Positions 25,459-37,682 of a DNA stretch of 64,000 nucleotides are shown in pieces. Where the stretch lies: contig JARHVA010002128.1 of the NCBI GenBank assembly GCA_037957365.1, forward strand, positions 597,501 through 661,500. The letters run 5' to 3'. The notes below the pieces were generated by a model. It was given only the letters and a program-made list of their open reading frames with translations, had not been told where the DNA came from and made no database searches. Made by a program: the position numbers and the translations under genes. Every line of letters starts with the position of its first letter. Within the stretch, counting starts at the first letter, position 1. The DNA is from Torreya grandis. Taxonomy: Eukaryota > Streptophyta > Pinopsida > Cupressales > Taxaceae.

Positions 25459-25979
25459 TCTTTGGTGATTTCCCAAGGGTGGTATGCTTGTTATGCCATG
25501 AACAGTTACCTAATCCTATCCATTGGGATATCAAGTCACATGTACATAGGTTTGACACACACTTTACCTTTTATAACACAACAAACACAAGGAAAACTAA
25601 CAATAAGCAACACAAAAAATAAGAAACTAAGCAAAAATACATTTGTGCTTCATGAGAACTTATGAAACACACACATGAAACTAAAAAAATTGACTCAAAC
25701 ACTAACTAACCTAAGATAAAAAAAATTACTCCTTGATCAAAGGGGAAGTTTGAAACCACTCTTGCTTCATGACATGAAGGAATGAATGAGACACATAGAC
25801 TTTTGACCCTTGACATTGATGCCTCCATCTTCTTCATGGTATTTGCCAACTTTATTGGCATGGTGTTCAATAAGAACTAAGTATCCCCAAAAAGGCTAGC
25901 TATGGAATTAAATTATTCTTGTATCCAAATAGCCTCAAATTTCTCATATGGCTCCTCAATTATGATCTTTAATGGTTAT
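25459..25979 (-). other. Element C interior, 3' part without a gene
   Basis: About 520 bp between the ORF remnant and the LTR. The bases beside the LTR (minus strand GGGAAATCACCAAAGA) are the position of the plus-strand primer. The run is only moderately purine-rich and shares AATCACCAAA with the same place in element A. Confidence 0.5.
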
Positions 25980-27690
25980 TCAACATAGCTTCTTTATTTC
26001 CATGATGCTCTCAATGAGGTTGGGTTTCTTTTCAGTTGCAAGTTCTTCAATATCATCAAGGTTCTTTGAATATTCTACCCAATCTTGATCATTATCATCC
26101 ATGAAAGATTCTTTCTTCATCTTTTCATGTACTTAAACCTCAATTTGGTAAATATCTTCAATCTCTTAAAAGAGTTTCATTTGTAGCTACCACTCATATT
26201 TGTCCTCCTTTTCATTTAGAACCACCATCTCTTCAATCTTCTCTCCTTAATTTATGAGGTCATCAAGATGGTTTATTCATGCCCCAATATAGATAAAGGT
26301 GATTCAAAATCACATGGAGGTATTGATTCATCTCAAAGAACTATGTCTTCTACCTTGGTCTCATGAAACTCCTTTAGGACTGCCACTTCTTGAGGAGTGA
26401 CTTGACCTTCATCCTTGATAATACACTCCACTTCATGCTTGATATGGTCATCCACAACTTCATGATCAAACACAAATTCTTATTCAAATACCTCTCTCTT
26501 CAAGTCTTTGTCACATTCCTCATAAATAGATATAAAAGAGTCTTCAACATGTTTATTTTCATCTAAAAGGGTATAATTATACTTGTGATTACCAAATGAA
26601 GTCCCTATAGTGACTTCCTCTTCATAATAACTCATGAGATCTTGATCAACTATGAATTGACTTTTCTTTTCTTCACTTTCTTCTCTCAAGATGGGCTCTT
26701 CCTCAAGAAGGGGTTAGGTGGAATGTTGATGGATGGGCTTATGTGAATGATCTAGAATGTGAGGTGTATTATAAGGTTGATGAGTCAGAGATGGAGTATG
26801 GGATTAAGGAAAAGTCTTATGAGTAGATTTGGGAAAGAGAAAATCAATAGTAAGCTCATAGGGAAGTGAATTATTGGGATGATTATAAGGATTAACATTT
26901 ACATAAGCAAGAAGTGCATCTTGCCAATATTTTTTTTGAAATTCTTCAATAACATGTTGATTTTCTTAGCTCTTTATCCTCCCACATACTTAGACTCTCT
27001 ATTGAGCATTTAAGGCCCTTAGTTTCCAAGTAAAATTTTTCTTTGATATCCCATTGAGTTCGTTTTGACTCTTTAAATATATCCAAAGTCTACATATGGC
27101 ATTGGGAAACACCTCTCAACCATTCCATGAGATGACCAGGGAGCACATCGCACTATTCATCCCATGTTTGCATATTATCTTCATTAACTAGTAAATGTGA
27201 TATGGATGCAAATAAGGACTTGATATAAGATGTAAAAAATGGAGGAGGAGGGTAATGATGGGGATCAAGACTAGATTTGACTTGTTACATTCTATCCTAC
27301 AAGAATCTATATCTTGCCTTGTAATATCTTGATATAGAGTCCATAGAAACATCTTCTTCCTCATGACAAGACTCATAGGACTAATCTCTAGGTTCATAGG
27401 TATCATGGTATGGTTGGTGGGCCTCATATTGGGATTTGTAAGAAGGAATTTCTTGATAGATATCTTGGTATCCTTCCTCATAGGGATATATAATGATATG
27501 GTGTCCATCTAGTGGGGAAAATAGAGGGTTATAGGGCTGCCATGGCACATAGGATTGATATCCATTTTGATAGGATTGTTGAAGATTAAAATGTGGCTCA
27601 TAATAAGGCTAGTAGGGAGGTTCTTGATAGGAGTATTATCCATATCTATTAATATCAACCTCATATGTCAAAGGAAACACAAAAATTTAT
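25980..27690 (-). pseudogene. Element C single ORF remnant: Tyr/Gln/Pro-rich start, acidic helical end
   Basis: The minus strand reads as one long, decayed ORF of roughly 550 codons. The N-terminus (about 27660-27330) is rich in Tyr, Gln and Pro, with pieces such as YGYYSYQEPPY, PHFNLQQSYQNGYQSYVPWQ and PYEEGYQDIYQEIPSY: low-complexity and prion-like in composition. A middle part reads LPGHLMEWLRGVSQCHM. The C-terminal half is strongly acidic and helix-prone, with LREESEEKKSQFIVDQDLMS, YYEEEVTIGTSFGNHKY (open 26689-26480), EYEFVFDHEVVDDHIKHEVE and NEKEDKYEWQLQMKLF. I see no zinc knuckle, protease, RT or integrase. I do not recognise the family. As the only gene of a non-autonomous element it may be a packaging or gag-like protein, or a protein taken up from elsewhere. 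Stops and frameshifts make this copy dead. Confidence 0.5.
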
Positions 27691-27856
27691 TAAAATTTTC
27701 AATGAGACATACCTGGTCCGCTTACAACCATGATTTATCATTTAGAGTCACCATTGGTGGTAAGTTTCTTTCTTCCAAAAGCTTATTAGAGGAAAGGCAC
27801 ACCAATAATATTCCCACTCTTTTTAACCTTAGTCACACTAGGAATGTCAAAATTAT
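27691..27856 (-). other. Element C leader beside the 5' LTR
   Basis: Should contain the primer-binding site next to 27856. I could not identify a tRNA match in it. Confidence 0.4.
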
Positions 27857-30800
27857 TGTCACAAAATATCACACCCTATAAGAGGGTGTTCAATCATATT
27901 CTATATTTGTGCATCATTGGAAAACTTCCATGTATGTGGGTGTACCTATAGTGGAAGTGAGCCTCTAGATTTTAAGGGCTATCTCCCTATTGTATCCTAA
28001 ATTGATTTCACGTATACTAACTGATTGTTTATGGGGGAAAAGGGTTAGATTTTTCATGAAATGAAACCTATTATAGAGGTTGATGCACCAATATTTTTAC
28101 CACAAGACTATCATACTCTATCATAAAGAGACAAGGTATACAACACTAGTCTAATAGTCCTAGAAAACACTAACATTAATACTTCAATATGAAGGTGACA
28201 TGGATGAAGACTATCCAAGGTAAGTGAAACCATAGAATATTTTTAGATACTAATGATTCCTTGTACACTTAAGAATAGACTCATACACTTAAAAACACTT
28301 CATATGACCTTATAGGCTAGAATCACTTTCATCAAACATGGACAAATTGAGAGAAAGCAAGGATAGATTAATATCTCTTAGCCATTCACTATACATCTCT
28401 TCACACACTTTGAAAAGAGGATATATGAACTCAAACTAGATTAAATTTATTATCTAAGTTAAATTACAATATAAAAACTAGTAGGGCTTTGCCATACCTA
28501 GTGTGGTATATCTACAAAGGCCAAAATGGCGTGTTCTTATAGAACTAGAGAGAGAGAAGAGAAGAAAGAAGTCCAAAAGTCACAAGGACACTTGTAATGA
28601 TGAGAGAAAGATTTATATGTGCATTGGAAAAGGTTATTAAAAAAACCATGCAAATTTGAAAGATACAAGTGGCTTTCCAAGTCATGAAACTCATGAAAAG
28701 TGGTGTAGGAGTTGTCATTCTACACAAGGAAACTACCTTGATCATTCACCTCCATTGGAACATCAAAAAACTAACTAGGAATAGATATAATGGTTAAAAT
28801 GAGAGGTAATGGTAATATACATGCTTATCTATGCATTGGTTTCATTTCTAGTTATTTGGAATCTTCTATCAGTGGGCCATCACTGCCTACACTCAAAGAA
28901 ACTCCTATTTCCCACACCTTGCATACTTGGCCTCAAATTTGGATTAAATTTCCCATGAAAAAATGTAAAAGGAAGTGAATCAAATGTGTTAAGATCATAC
29001 ATGGACTTATAGGCATTAGGAACACCTTAAAATAAATCCAATTGAAGCTTTTCACCCTTCTCACTACCATGTTCACTATGCTAATTTTGACTGGCTAAGA
29101 TGAATCTATTTGTAATAATATTTAGGATTTTTTATGGAAAATTAAATGTCCATAAGGAGTTATATTAAGTCCATATCTTCCTTCCAAACTTTATTTCATC
29201 CCTTGAAACCTCCTAGAACCTACACAATGCATAAAATAGTCAAAAAGAACATTTATATACCTTATCCATATAGATTCCATATAACTCATCTTGATGTTAG
29301 GGAGCCTGACTGAGTCTTATACAGCATCCAAATAATTTCATGACCAAAATAGGCCATTAGAGTAGCTCCCCATCTTAATTTCCTTCATTAGGTTATTCCA
29401 AAGGTTTAGCAAGGGTTTAGGCCTATTTTACCCTGTTAGTCATTATTCATGAAGGTTGGACAATTAAATTTCAAAAAAATTACAAAAATGTGATATTAAA
29501 GGACCTTATCAACTTCCCCAAACTTCCCTAACCTCCATGCAAAGTGTCAATGGATAAATGAGCAATCAAAGCTCTCCTATCAAGCTTGTTCCTCCACTTT
29601 ACATAGGTTTGAGTTGTCCTAAAGCCCCAAAATGGATTTTCATGGCTTCCCATACATCCTGTAGATTATATACATCTTTAATGACCCCAAAAATATTCTC
29701 TAATAGGTTATAATTCTCACTTGATGTGAAAAGTGAAACTGACTCTCCATTTGGCTTCTAGGCCTAGCAATGCCTAATAGGCCTACCTACAAGTTTGAGG
29801 GTATAGGCCATCCTATTGGGATTAATCCATATATTAGATGTTTCCATGTTTTATCTAGATATTTTGAAACTCCCTACACCTCTTAGTAATATTTTTTTAG
29901 CTCCTAGTATATCCATATAACACCTTTTCTAAAACCTACCAGTTTATGCATAAAGGGAAGTACCCTCTATCTAAGATAAAATACAGGGTACTTACCCTAT
30001 TTAATCAAATAATTTGAATGTTTTATAGGGTTATCCAAGTTATGGAGACCATATTCACCAAATTTTATCCTTTGATCAAGTCATTTTACCCCTCAACTCT
30101 TTCAAGATCCAAAATAGACTTGCGTGGAGTGGACTATGCATAGTGGTTTAAGGAATGGACTGTCTGTTACTTGTTTTGGGATTTACATATATTTTTTTCC
30201 TTATTCACCATGAGATATCCATGATAAATCATGACCATAATGAATGAAATCCAATCTTCATTCACCACTCTAACTTTTTGTGTACCCTTCATACACCTTG
30301 TCTAGCTTAGACTAAGTTCCATTTTTTACTATATTTTTGCCTTGGAGGGGAACCTATAGGTTCATGCTTGATTATTTTAGGCTTGAAACAACATATAAAA
30401 CATATTAAAACTCATTTAAGGTCATTTTGAATTGGTTTTGACCCAATTATTCATCTTTCTTATGCTAGACCTCATCAAAAACATAGTCCCTTTACTTTTT
30501 GCCTCTCATAGTCAATTACAGTTGACTGTGTGGGGTCTTGTAGGTGAATTATATGATATAGGCCTTGAATGATGATGAATACAACCATACATAGAGTTAT
30601 TTACATAATATTATAATATAATTCATTCATTATATGCATGGAATGAGGTTCATCATTAAGGTATCTAGCTCAAACCTCATGATAACCCTACAACCAGCTT
30701 GTAGGGTTACATTTATGATGAATAGGGGACCTGTGGGTAGAGTTGTGAGGTCATATCTAGTATATAATCCATTTTAAGTGATCCATAGATCATAAAATTA

Positions 30801-32854
30801 TTTTTTAACTACCTAAAATCTTTAAATCATGAAGGTATGATCTACTTGCAACTTTGGGTGTTAGAATCACCTTGGAGTTCAAACTTGTAGATGATAGTGA
30901 AGGAATTCAGTGTTTAAATGGTGACTTTAGGCATTCCAATAATCATCTTCCCTTAGATATCAACCATCAAAACTTTTCATACATATTTTATTGTATATAT
31001 TCTTCAATTTTTTGTCATTAGGATGCATGGAGACTATTTTTAACCTTGTTATATGCTATCAATCAGAAGGCCAAGATCTTTGTTTTTCACTTTTAGGGAT
31101 TAGGTCACTAAATTTCATAGTCATTGTATTTGGAAGGTTCTTCCACCTTGTCAAATAATATATAACCTAAAATGAGTCTACCTTGATCCTTTCACCATAA
31201 TACGAACTTCATGAGAGTTTCATCACTTATTTAAACACTTGAAAATGGCTCCTCAACTCTCTATGGTACCTCCTATAGGTGGTTATTTTGATGTGTACAG
31301 GCAGTGAAGGATAATGTGGAAAATATGCATGTTTTTAACCTCTCATGAGTTTTAAACGTTTCTCAATACTCAAAAATTCATTCTTCATGCTTAAAAGGGT
31401 TTTGAAACCACCACTAAGGTTTTCATCCTAGCATGACATCATCATGATATACATGTGTGTGCACCTTGAAAGATATGTAGGTGATGAATAATGAAATGAC
31501 CATTGTACCAAGGAAAATACCTTCATAATTACTTGGTATCTTATTCAATATATCTACATGGAATATTATGATGTTTTATATCTCCAAACAAGTTCACACC
31601 ATTTATTTCAATGTTTGAAACCTTTCAAGCACCTGTAGGTGCTCATTCCAATGGTAGATTATATGAAGGTGTTGTATATGACTATAATAGTCCCTTTATA
31701 CATTTTTTTGATATTTAAAACTATTTATTACCACTTATAATACATTTTTATCATTTTAATACCCTCAATACACCTCCATGAGCACACTAGATAGTTCCAT
31801 ACACATGATTCAATAAGCAAAAGTGAGTGAAGAGTTGACTATAAGTATGATGGAACTAAAAATTTGATCCAAGAATGATGTTAAGAGATTGAAAATGAAG
31901 GGAATATGATCAATATGGAATTTATAAATAAAAATCTCATATCCTCTTCACATGAGACCCTTGTATAAAACCAAACATCTTGTAAATGAGGAAAACTGAC
32001 TGAGACTGCACATGGTGGCACGCTCCTACAACATGAGATGATTTGAATATAAAAAAATTTGAAATAATAAAAAAATAATGGTAATAATTTTATAATATAT
32101 CCAACATATTATAGAGTCAAAATGACTAATTTGATTATATCGACTTGCCTAAAATAGGGCAAAATCTATAGGGTGCCAGAAACAGTGAGCATAAAAACAT
32201 AGTCAACTTGTTAGAGATGGGTCATAAAGAAAAGTTGACCAATATTATAACTATTGTAATTTAAATTAATATATATAAGTTTAATTTCACCTCCCAAATG
32301 TGTTTGGTCTGAAACTTCTCCAACTGTCCATACCATGTATAAACCTGCTAACCACTTCTATGTGTCTAGAAGGGTGAAGGATCATAAAAATTTTAGCTTG
32401 AAAATGGAAATTATATAGTATTTAAAGAATTGGAATTAGTCTAATGAATCTAAATAATCATCTCAAAACCTTCTCCCATGTGTCACACTCCCTCATGGTC
32501 CATACAAGTGCCAAACTCTTCCTTTTTAGTTGATTTCTTGATTTTCAATTAGATAAATTTCAAGTTTCAAATGAATTGGCATTCCTAATTGGGAATATAA
32601 CTTTTTGAACATTTTAAAGGAAAATAGGAAAATTTGAAACCCTGTAAACTATGCCACTTGCATTTATGACCCCTAAATACCTATTAAATGACTCAAAATG
32701 ACATATAGATCAATTAGATCATGATCAAGGCTAAAGTGGCATTAAATTACACCAAATAAACTATAACACACCTATGATAAAATATTACACCCTTATATAA
32801 ATTTTTACTATAGGGAGGTTTATCAATTTTGACTTGTGGTCAAAATGGTCAACA
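27857..32854 (-). repeat. Element C right LTR, intact 5.0 kb
   Basis: The uninterrupted copy of C's LTR, from TGTCACA at 27857 to TCAACA at 32854. Comparison with the split copy shows the D insertion point near 29114. It contains CCTATAGGTG-type motifs (30352, 30536, 31268, 31632) and no long ORF. At its right edge A's reverse transcriptase starts. Confidence 0.9.
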
Positions 32855-33420
32855 AATGCTTCAAATTATCACTTACATTCTTGAAGAAAATTTTATGTCA
32901 TCAAGATATATCAACACTATGTCATTTATCAAACCTTTGAAATATATGTCCATGTTTGTTTGGAATGTATCAAATGTGTTGGAAAACCCAAATGACATTA
33001 TTTTTTAGGCATATGTCCCACATTTTGTAGTAAAGGTTGTCTTGTATTGATCTTCCTCTTTGACCAACACTTGGTAATACCCCAAATAAGCCATTTAAGA
33101 GTGAGAAATGTTGAGATCCAACCACCACTTAAAGTATTTATTCCATTAAAGGTAGAGGATATTTATCCTTCAATGAGATTATAATCAAGTCTGTAAATTC
33201 TACAAACAATGTATTTTCACCAATCTTCTTTCTCACTAGTACAAGATTGGTAACCCATAAAGAATGTTTGATAGGAAAGATAATTTTTGACTCAATAAAG
33301 TTAGTGATATCCTTTCCAATGATCATCTCCACCTTAGGATCAATTGGTATTTGTCTTTGACTCACATTTTTAGCATTGGGATCATGTTATATAATGTGTT
33401 GATCTAATTAAGGGTCAAAC
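32855..33420 (-). pseudogene. Element A reverse transcriptase, N-terminal part to the active site
   Basis: Minus strand. It reads QRQIPIDPKVEMIIGKDITN, FIESKIIFPIKHSLWVTNLV, LVRKKIGENTLFVEFTDL (usual CVDFRDLN, with the first Asp changed to Glu) and SLKDKYPLPLME, then decayed blocks including YYQVLVKEEDQYKTTF and the active site IVLIYLDDIKFSS (YLDD at 32898-32909). The reading ends at DNLKH, where element C begins; the remainder is at 11126-10900. This is a clear Ty3/gypsy RT of the kind found in plants. Stops and frameshifts lie between 33137 and 32855. Confidence 0.88.
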
Positions 33421-33829
33421 CCTTTGAGATCACTATACTTCCAAGAAAATACATCTACAAATTCTCTACATAACTTAATAAATGATTCATTTTCTTCTTG
33501 TGTACATACATTCCCAAGCTTAAGTAACTTTCTATTGAGTATGGATGCTCTCTCATTATTCTCTTCATTTTTGGATATGCTTACTTTGTCTTTCTTCATT
33601 TGATCACTTTCATTGAATATAATTTCAAGAGTAACCAACCCTTTAGGCAACTTGTTAGATCTTAGTTGGACAATTTTTTTCCCATACTGATGTTACAAAT
33701 TGGCTTGATTTTTGGAACAAAAATCATCTTAATTTTATAAGAAACATTCTATTTGTTTGTCACTCTAAAAAACTTTCCAATTTATATTGCTATATGGTAT
33801 GGAAGGCCTTACAACTACCATGATGTGTG
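33408..33829 (-). pseudogene. Element A linker between RNase H-like domain and RT
   Basis: Minus strand. LPKGLVTLEIIFNESDQMKK and the open stretch to 33408, ending LCREFVDVFSWKYSDLKGFD, match the linker that precedes RT in many plant gypsy polyproteins. Before it, RPSIPYSNINWKVF is a second familiar linker piece. Together they show that the RNase H-like domain upstream and the RT downstream belong to the same polyprotein. Confidence 0.75.
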
Positions 33830-34255
33830 GCTATAATTTTAGACTCTTGACATCATTTGGAATATCAAATTGTGATCTAACTGAATCCAACCTATCAACA
33901 TGTTGATTGTCTTCCCTTGGGACTGATTTTATGTCAAAGGATTTAATATATTCAATTACTTCCCATATTATATGATTATAGGACTTCAAAAAGGTGTTTT
34001 TTGATGCACTCTTACCCCTTACTTGATGCACAACTGGTTCACTATCTCCAATGGCTTAAACTTGATTGATACCTCTATTTATTTCCCATTTAATCCCATG
34101 AATGAGATCCTCATATTCTTCTACATTTCAATTAAAAATGAATTGAAACATAATATCTAAGTATTACCTTTCATTTGATTGAGAAACAAGCATCATCCCA
34201 ACACCTACACCATTCTTACTCATTGTGCCATTAGAGAACATTTTCCACAAACCAT
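33830..34255 (-). pseudogene. Element A RNase H-like domain located before RT
   Basis: The minus strand reads WKMFSNGTMSKNGVGVGMML, FNXNVEEYEDLIHGIKWEIN, AIGDSEPVVHQVRGKSASKN and FDIKSVPREDNQHVDRLDSV. This follows the plant retrotransposon RNase H pattern of the extra (archaeal-like) type: a first Asp strand (here changed, usual FDGA), Glu in EYEA, Asp in GDS, and a final N-x-x-AD-x-LA motif. Glu and the second Asp are kept; the first Asp is lost. The same polyprotein has the ordinary RNase H after RT (10900-10370), so element A has two. The upstream placement differs from the RT-RNH-extra RNH order usually described for Tat elements. The role would be RNA removal during reverse transcription, or a relic. 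Confidence 0.75.
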
Positions 34256-34479
34256 CCCCATAATCATTAGGCTTTAAAAGAGAAGGTATGTCTATACCTT
34301 CCTCATGTAAACAATAGTCCCAAGATCTTATTCAACTCCTCTATATGGATTAAACTCATAATTTTCTTCACCCCACTCTTCTAGAAAACGATTAGGTATG
34401 TAATCTAAAGGTACAACTAGTTCTTGATCATTATCTTGATCTCCCTCATCAATAATAGTTCAATTCATATTATATGAAT

Positions 34480-35082
34480 TTATACATAAGTATCAACATA
34501 AAACTTCGATAAAGTTTTAGATTTGATAGTCACTTTAACATGACATCTAGTCCTAAATTCCATATAAGACCAATCTAAAGTTAAGTACCCCCTAATCATG
34601 GCAGTGAAGTCTCTTGACAAGCAAAGGGCAAAGTGAGGTGGCACATCAATAAAAAATATATATTATAGGATAAATAAATTAGGAAAATAATTAAGAGTCA
34701 ATTACAAACCTTTTATCATAAAAACTATTTTGATAGATGAGCTATCAAGTTGTAGTACTCTCTTTGAATTTGGTTCATACTTCAATTTTAGCTTATTCCC
34801 TACTTGCTCCACTATCAATTAGAAATTTTTGAACCAATGCATATAAAATGATAATATAGAGGTATAATGGAGGAATTTTATCATTTTTTAAGTTTTTATT
34901 GTCTTCCCATCCTTGGTCTTCACTTTATATATCAAAACTTCCCCTCTTTCACTATGCCACCTAGATGATGTATTGATCTTGGAGAGATCATTTTGGAGAA
35001 AGATTATTTGACCAGGTATGGATAGTGTTTCCCAAATTGTAATGCTTACATGAATATTATTAATTTTATTCATAATATTCAT
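34480..35082 (-). pseudogene. Element A protease region
   Basis: Minus strand. The clearest piece is IDVPPHFALCLSRDFTAMIR followed by GYLTLDWSYMEF (about 34640-34560), which matches the C-terminal part of the retropepsin-like domain in plant gypsy polyproteins, where a VVDxPxxFxLLLSR block is common. The open stretch 35082-34888 before it (SITIWETLSIPGQIIFLQND, RGEVLIYKVKTKDGK) belongs to the gag-protease linker. The catalytic DTG or DSG triad is not visible, so the fold is assigned from the C-terminal block and from its position between gag and RNase H. Confidence 0.6.
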
Positions 35083-36702
35083 ATCATATATTCCATCTTT
35101 AGGATCTAAAACACTACCAATAAATTATGTCACTTGATGTATAGGAGTAGGTATAGAAGAAGATTTAACATTCTACGTTTATAATTTATTTGATTCATAG
35201 AGGATGAATTTTGTGTACCTAATATTTGGTATACTTGAGGGCTTACATTTTTACCACTACTTTTTCCTTGAACTTCCTCAACCAATCTCTTCGTTGACTT
35301 TGTATTGGTAGCTATGGAACCTAGATCAACATTGAGATTTCCTTAAAAATTAACAACACATGATTCCTCTTGATAGTATTTCATAATGGAAACATTTGAT
35401 TGAGAATCCCATTAACTAGTCTCTCCTAAATTAGGCATATCTTCTTGAGTCATAAAAGGCATTGTTACTCATTGAGCAATATAGGCTTGATTGAATGCTT
35501 CATTTACATAAGTGGAAGGGTCATGAGGTTTTCATCATAAAAGTTTCTCTCCATTATCTTGTATAGGATTATTTTGAATATGTATAAGTGATTTATAAGT
35601 ACAAGAAACATTGTGATTTTTTCCATTAGGTTGCCTTACTTTAGTTATTTCCCCTTGTCCTTGGTATTATCCTTGAAAAGGTTGTCTATGAGTTTAATAG
35701 GATTGGTAAGGCTAGAAAGGACCTTGATAAAACCTCCATTATTGTTGTTGTTTCTACCTCTTAAGAACTTGGACTTCTTCTCTAAGATAATTAATCACAT
35801 ATTATTTTTTTTACTTATTTTCTTGACTATGGATAACTTTTTTGTGCTTAGGTTTGGGAATAGGAGTAATGGTGATTATGGAGCTTGCACATTAGGAAAC
35901 AAAGGTCCGAGAGCTCTAAGAGAAAGTTTTACATCTTGGATCAAGTTGTTCTCAATTATTATGTCAATGTCATATGCATTTGGTAGAGTATTCCCACCCA
36001 TTGATTGAATCATAACACCAATATCACTATTCAAGGCCTTGAGATAGTAGATAAACGTATATTTTATAGTGGGTATTACTAGGATTGGATTTTATCCCAT
36101 GTTTTTTGAGACATAGCATTGAAATGTTGCATGGATTCATGAGGGGCTCCCTTTATATTGGTCAATTACTCAGGAAACAACAAATGGTCACTTTTGTCTT
36201 CAAACCTCTTGCTCAATTTATTTCCCAAATCATCCCATAGGTTAATTAAATTGGGGCCTAGTGTCCTATACCATTCCAAAGTTCTTACTTTAAAACTAAT
36301 TTCTAATAATATGATTGTTACATTCTCTTATATGATGTTATGAATATTGAAAAAAATTTCCATGTCTCTAATATGTTCAATAGGGGTAAGAGAAGTATCT
36401 CCATTGAATTAAGATACACTTTTGAGGGTAACCATTAGAATATAATCATATTTTTGAATGTTCAAAGGAGAATCACCATTGAATAAAATAAAAGACATAT
36501 CTCTATCCATGTTATCAGCTTTAGGAGAGCTTGGATAACCAAAAATAAAAAGCCTCCTTATAGGTGACTTAGTGTATGGTAGAGTGTAAGGAAATATTTT
36601 TCTCTTATATGAATATAAAGGAAATTCAAGGAATTCAAAGGGGATAACTTTTTCTTTTGATCTTGTGGTAAATTTTGGCATGAAAGTAGGCTTACTATTC
36701 AA
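35083..36702 (-). pseudogene. Element A gag
   Basis: Minus strand. It starts at an ATG at 36702, 134 bases inside the 5' LTR, and is open to 36409 (MPKFTTRSKEKVIPFEFLEF at its start). After a frameshift the gypsy gag core reads PIEHIRDMEIFFNIHNII, LEISFKVRTLEWYRTLGPNL, INLWDDLGNKLSKRFEDKSD and LTNIKGAPHESMQHFNAM (about 36400-36070), the standard W-x(20)-W-F arrangement of retrotransposon gag. The C-terminal part to about 35560 is Gln/Gly/Tyr-rich (YQGQGE, RQPFQG), followed by a low-complexity linker to the protease. I see no CCHC zinc knuckle. Gag would form the particle. Stops and shifts throughout. Confidence 0.82.
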
Positions 36703-36836
36703 TAACTAGGAGTTCAAAACCTTTTGGAGTCACCAAATGCTACATGAAGAAGTCTGCTACTACTATAATAATGCTAAGAATAGAATCTATCTTGGATAAC
36801 ATCTTGTATTTTGTGTCCCATCATGCATTCTAAAAC
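36703..36836 (-). other. Element A leader with possible primer-binding site
   Basis: The 134-bp leader between LTR and gag. A TGG-starting stretch (minus strand TGGGACACAAAATACAAG, about 36803-36820) lies 16 bases from the LTR edge and could be the primer-binding site, but I cannot match it to a tRNA. Confidence 0.35.
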
Positions 36837-37344
36837 TATTATAGCTCAAAATTTCACCCTGTGAGAGGGTGATTCAATCCCTCTCAACTTGAGATATGAA
36901 ATGGGATTGACTCTAGGTTATCAGTGACCTCTAAGTGAGTCAAACCTTTATATTTCGGGCTATCTCCCAAAATACAACACTTAAACTAATACTACACCAC
37001 TTGATTTAACATAGAAAAGGGGAAAAAGAGTACTAATCTTACCAAAAAACTTTAGAGGTGATGCACCAAACATAAATCCATAATTTTTTTAAGATGCATT
37101 ATGAAATATCAAATTACAATTTGATTATGCTACTCTAAACAACCCCTATCACACTAGTGTTTAAAAAAGGTTTAGATGAATGCATGAGTAATAGGATGAT
37201 TAACCAAGAGGTGATAATGACAACACTAATGACTTATAAATTATCTAAATAAGTAAACAAATTAAATCACTTCATATGACCTATGAAAGGCAACAAACTT
37301 TCATAAGGCATGAAACATGAAGGACAAATGCAAAGGATATGAGT
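36837..37344 (-). repeat. Element A 5' LTR, first segment
   Basis: Aligns with 2666-3145 of the other LTR. It is cut by element F at 37344. Five bases TGAGT at 37340-37344 are the left copy of F's likely target duplication. Confidence 0.85.
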
Positions 37345-37670
37345 TAATAATTTTGGTTCAGAACTACATAAATGGAATATATGAATAATTCTTTAAATAA
37401 AAATAATAATAAAATTAAATAATATATTCTATTCATGATGATAAATATAATTGAGGAGTATAATATACATATCTCTAATAGCTCCTACAATATAGGAGTA
37501 AAGGCTAATGTATAAACTTACAAATATCTCCCAAGATTTCTCTCTTATCCCTTTATTTATCACACACACCTATATCTCTACACTATTTTTTCTCAAAAAT
37601 ATCTCACACACATAATTATATTATTCTCATATTTCCTAACATAATTATATTATACTCATATTTCCTAACA
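37345..37670 (-). repeat. Element F 3' LTR
   Basis: Pairs with 39513-39831. Near its edge a short tandem duplication repeats TCATATTTCCTAACA (about 37628-37670), absent from the other copy. Confidence 0.87.
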
Positions 37671-37682
37671 TTCCCTTCCTTA
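37671..37682 (-). other. Element F polypurine tract
   Basis: Minus strand TAAGGAAGGGAA directly before TGTTAGG of the 3' LTR. Confidence 0.85.

Larger units (their letters stand above)
11127..32854 (-). mobile_element. Element C: non-autonomous retrotransposon with 5-kb LTRs, nested in A's RT
   Basis: The region 11127-12446 plus 21729-25458 (5,050 bp together) is repeated directly at 27857-32854 (4,998 bp), with 2,398 bp between. Both LTRs run TG...CA. Without nested D the element is about 12.4 kb. The interior has no RT, integrase or recognisable gag, but has one long minus-strand ORF remnant. Very long LTRs with a short interior fit the LARD class (large retrotransposon derivatives), which depend on enzymes from another element. 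The ten bases beside its 3' LTR and the LTR start (TGTTGACC, against TATTGACC in A) match element A, so A's family may supply them. I found no clean target duplication. In a 108-base LTR-LTR stretch (around 23461 and 30857) I counted about 10 differences including a small gap. Confidence 0.88.

Noticed and set aside
24261..25665. Several 60-80-codon frames near the inner end of C's left LTR
   Set aside because: They are not preserved in the partner LTR at 31650-32854 and cross the LTR edge at 25458.
36703..36836. Primer-binding sites for A, B and C
   Set aside because: Leaders were read beside all three 5' LTRs. Only weak TGG-starting candidates were seen for A, and none matched a tRNA that I can name, so none is claimed.
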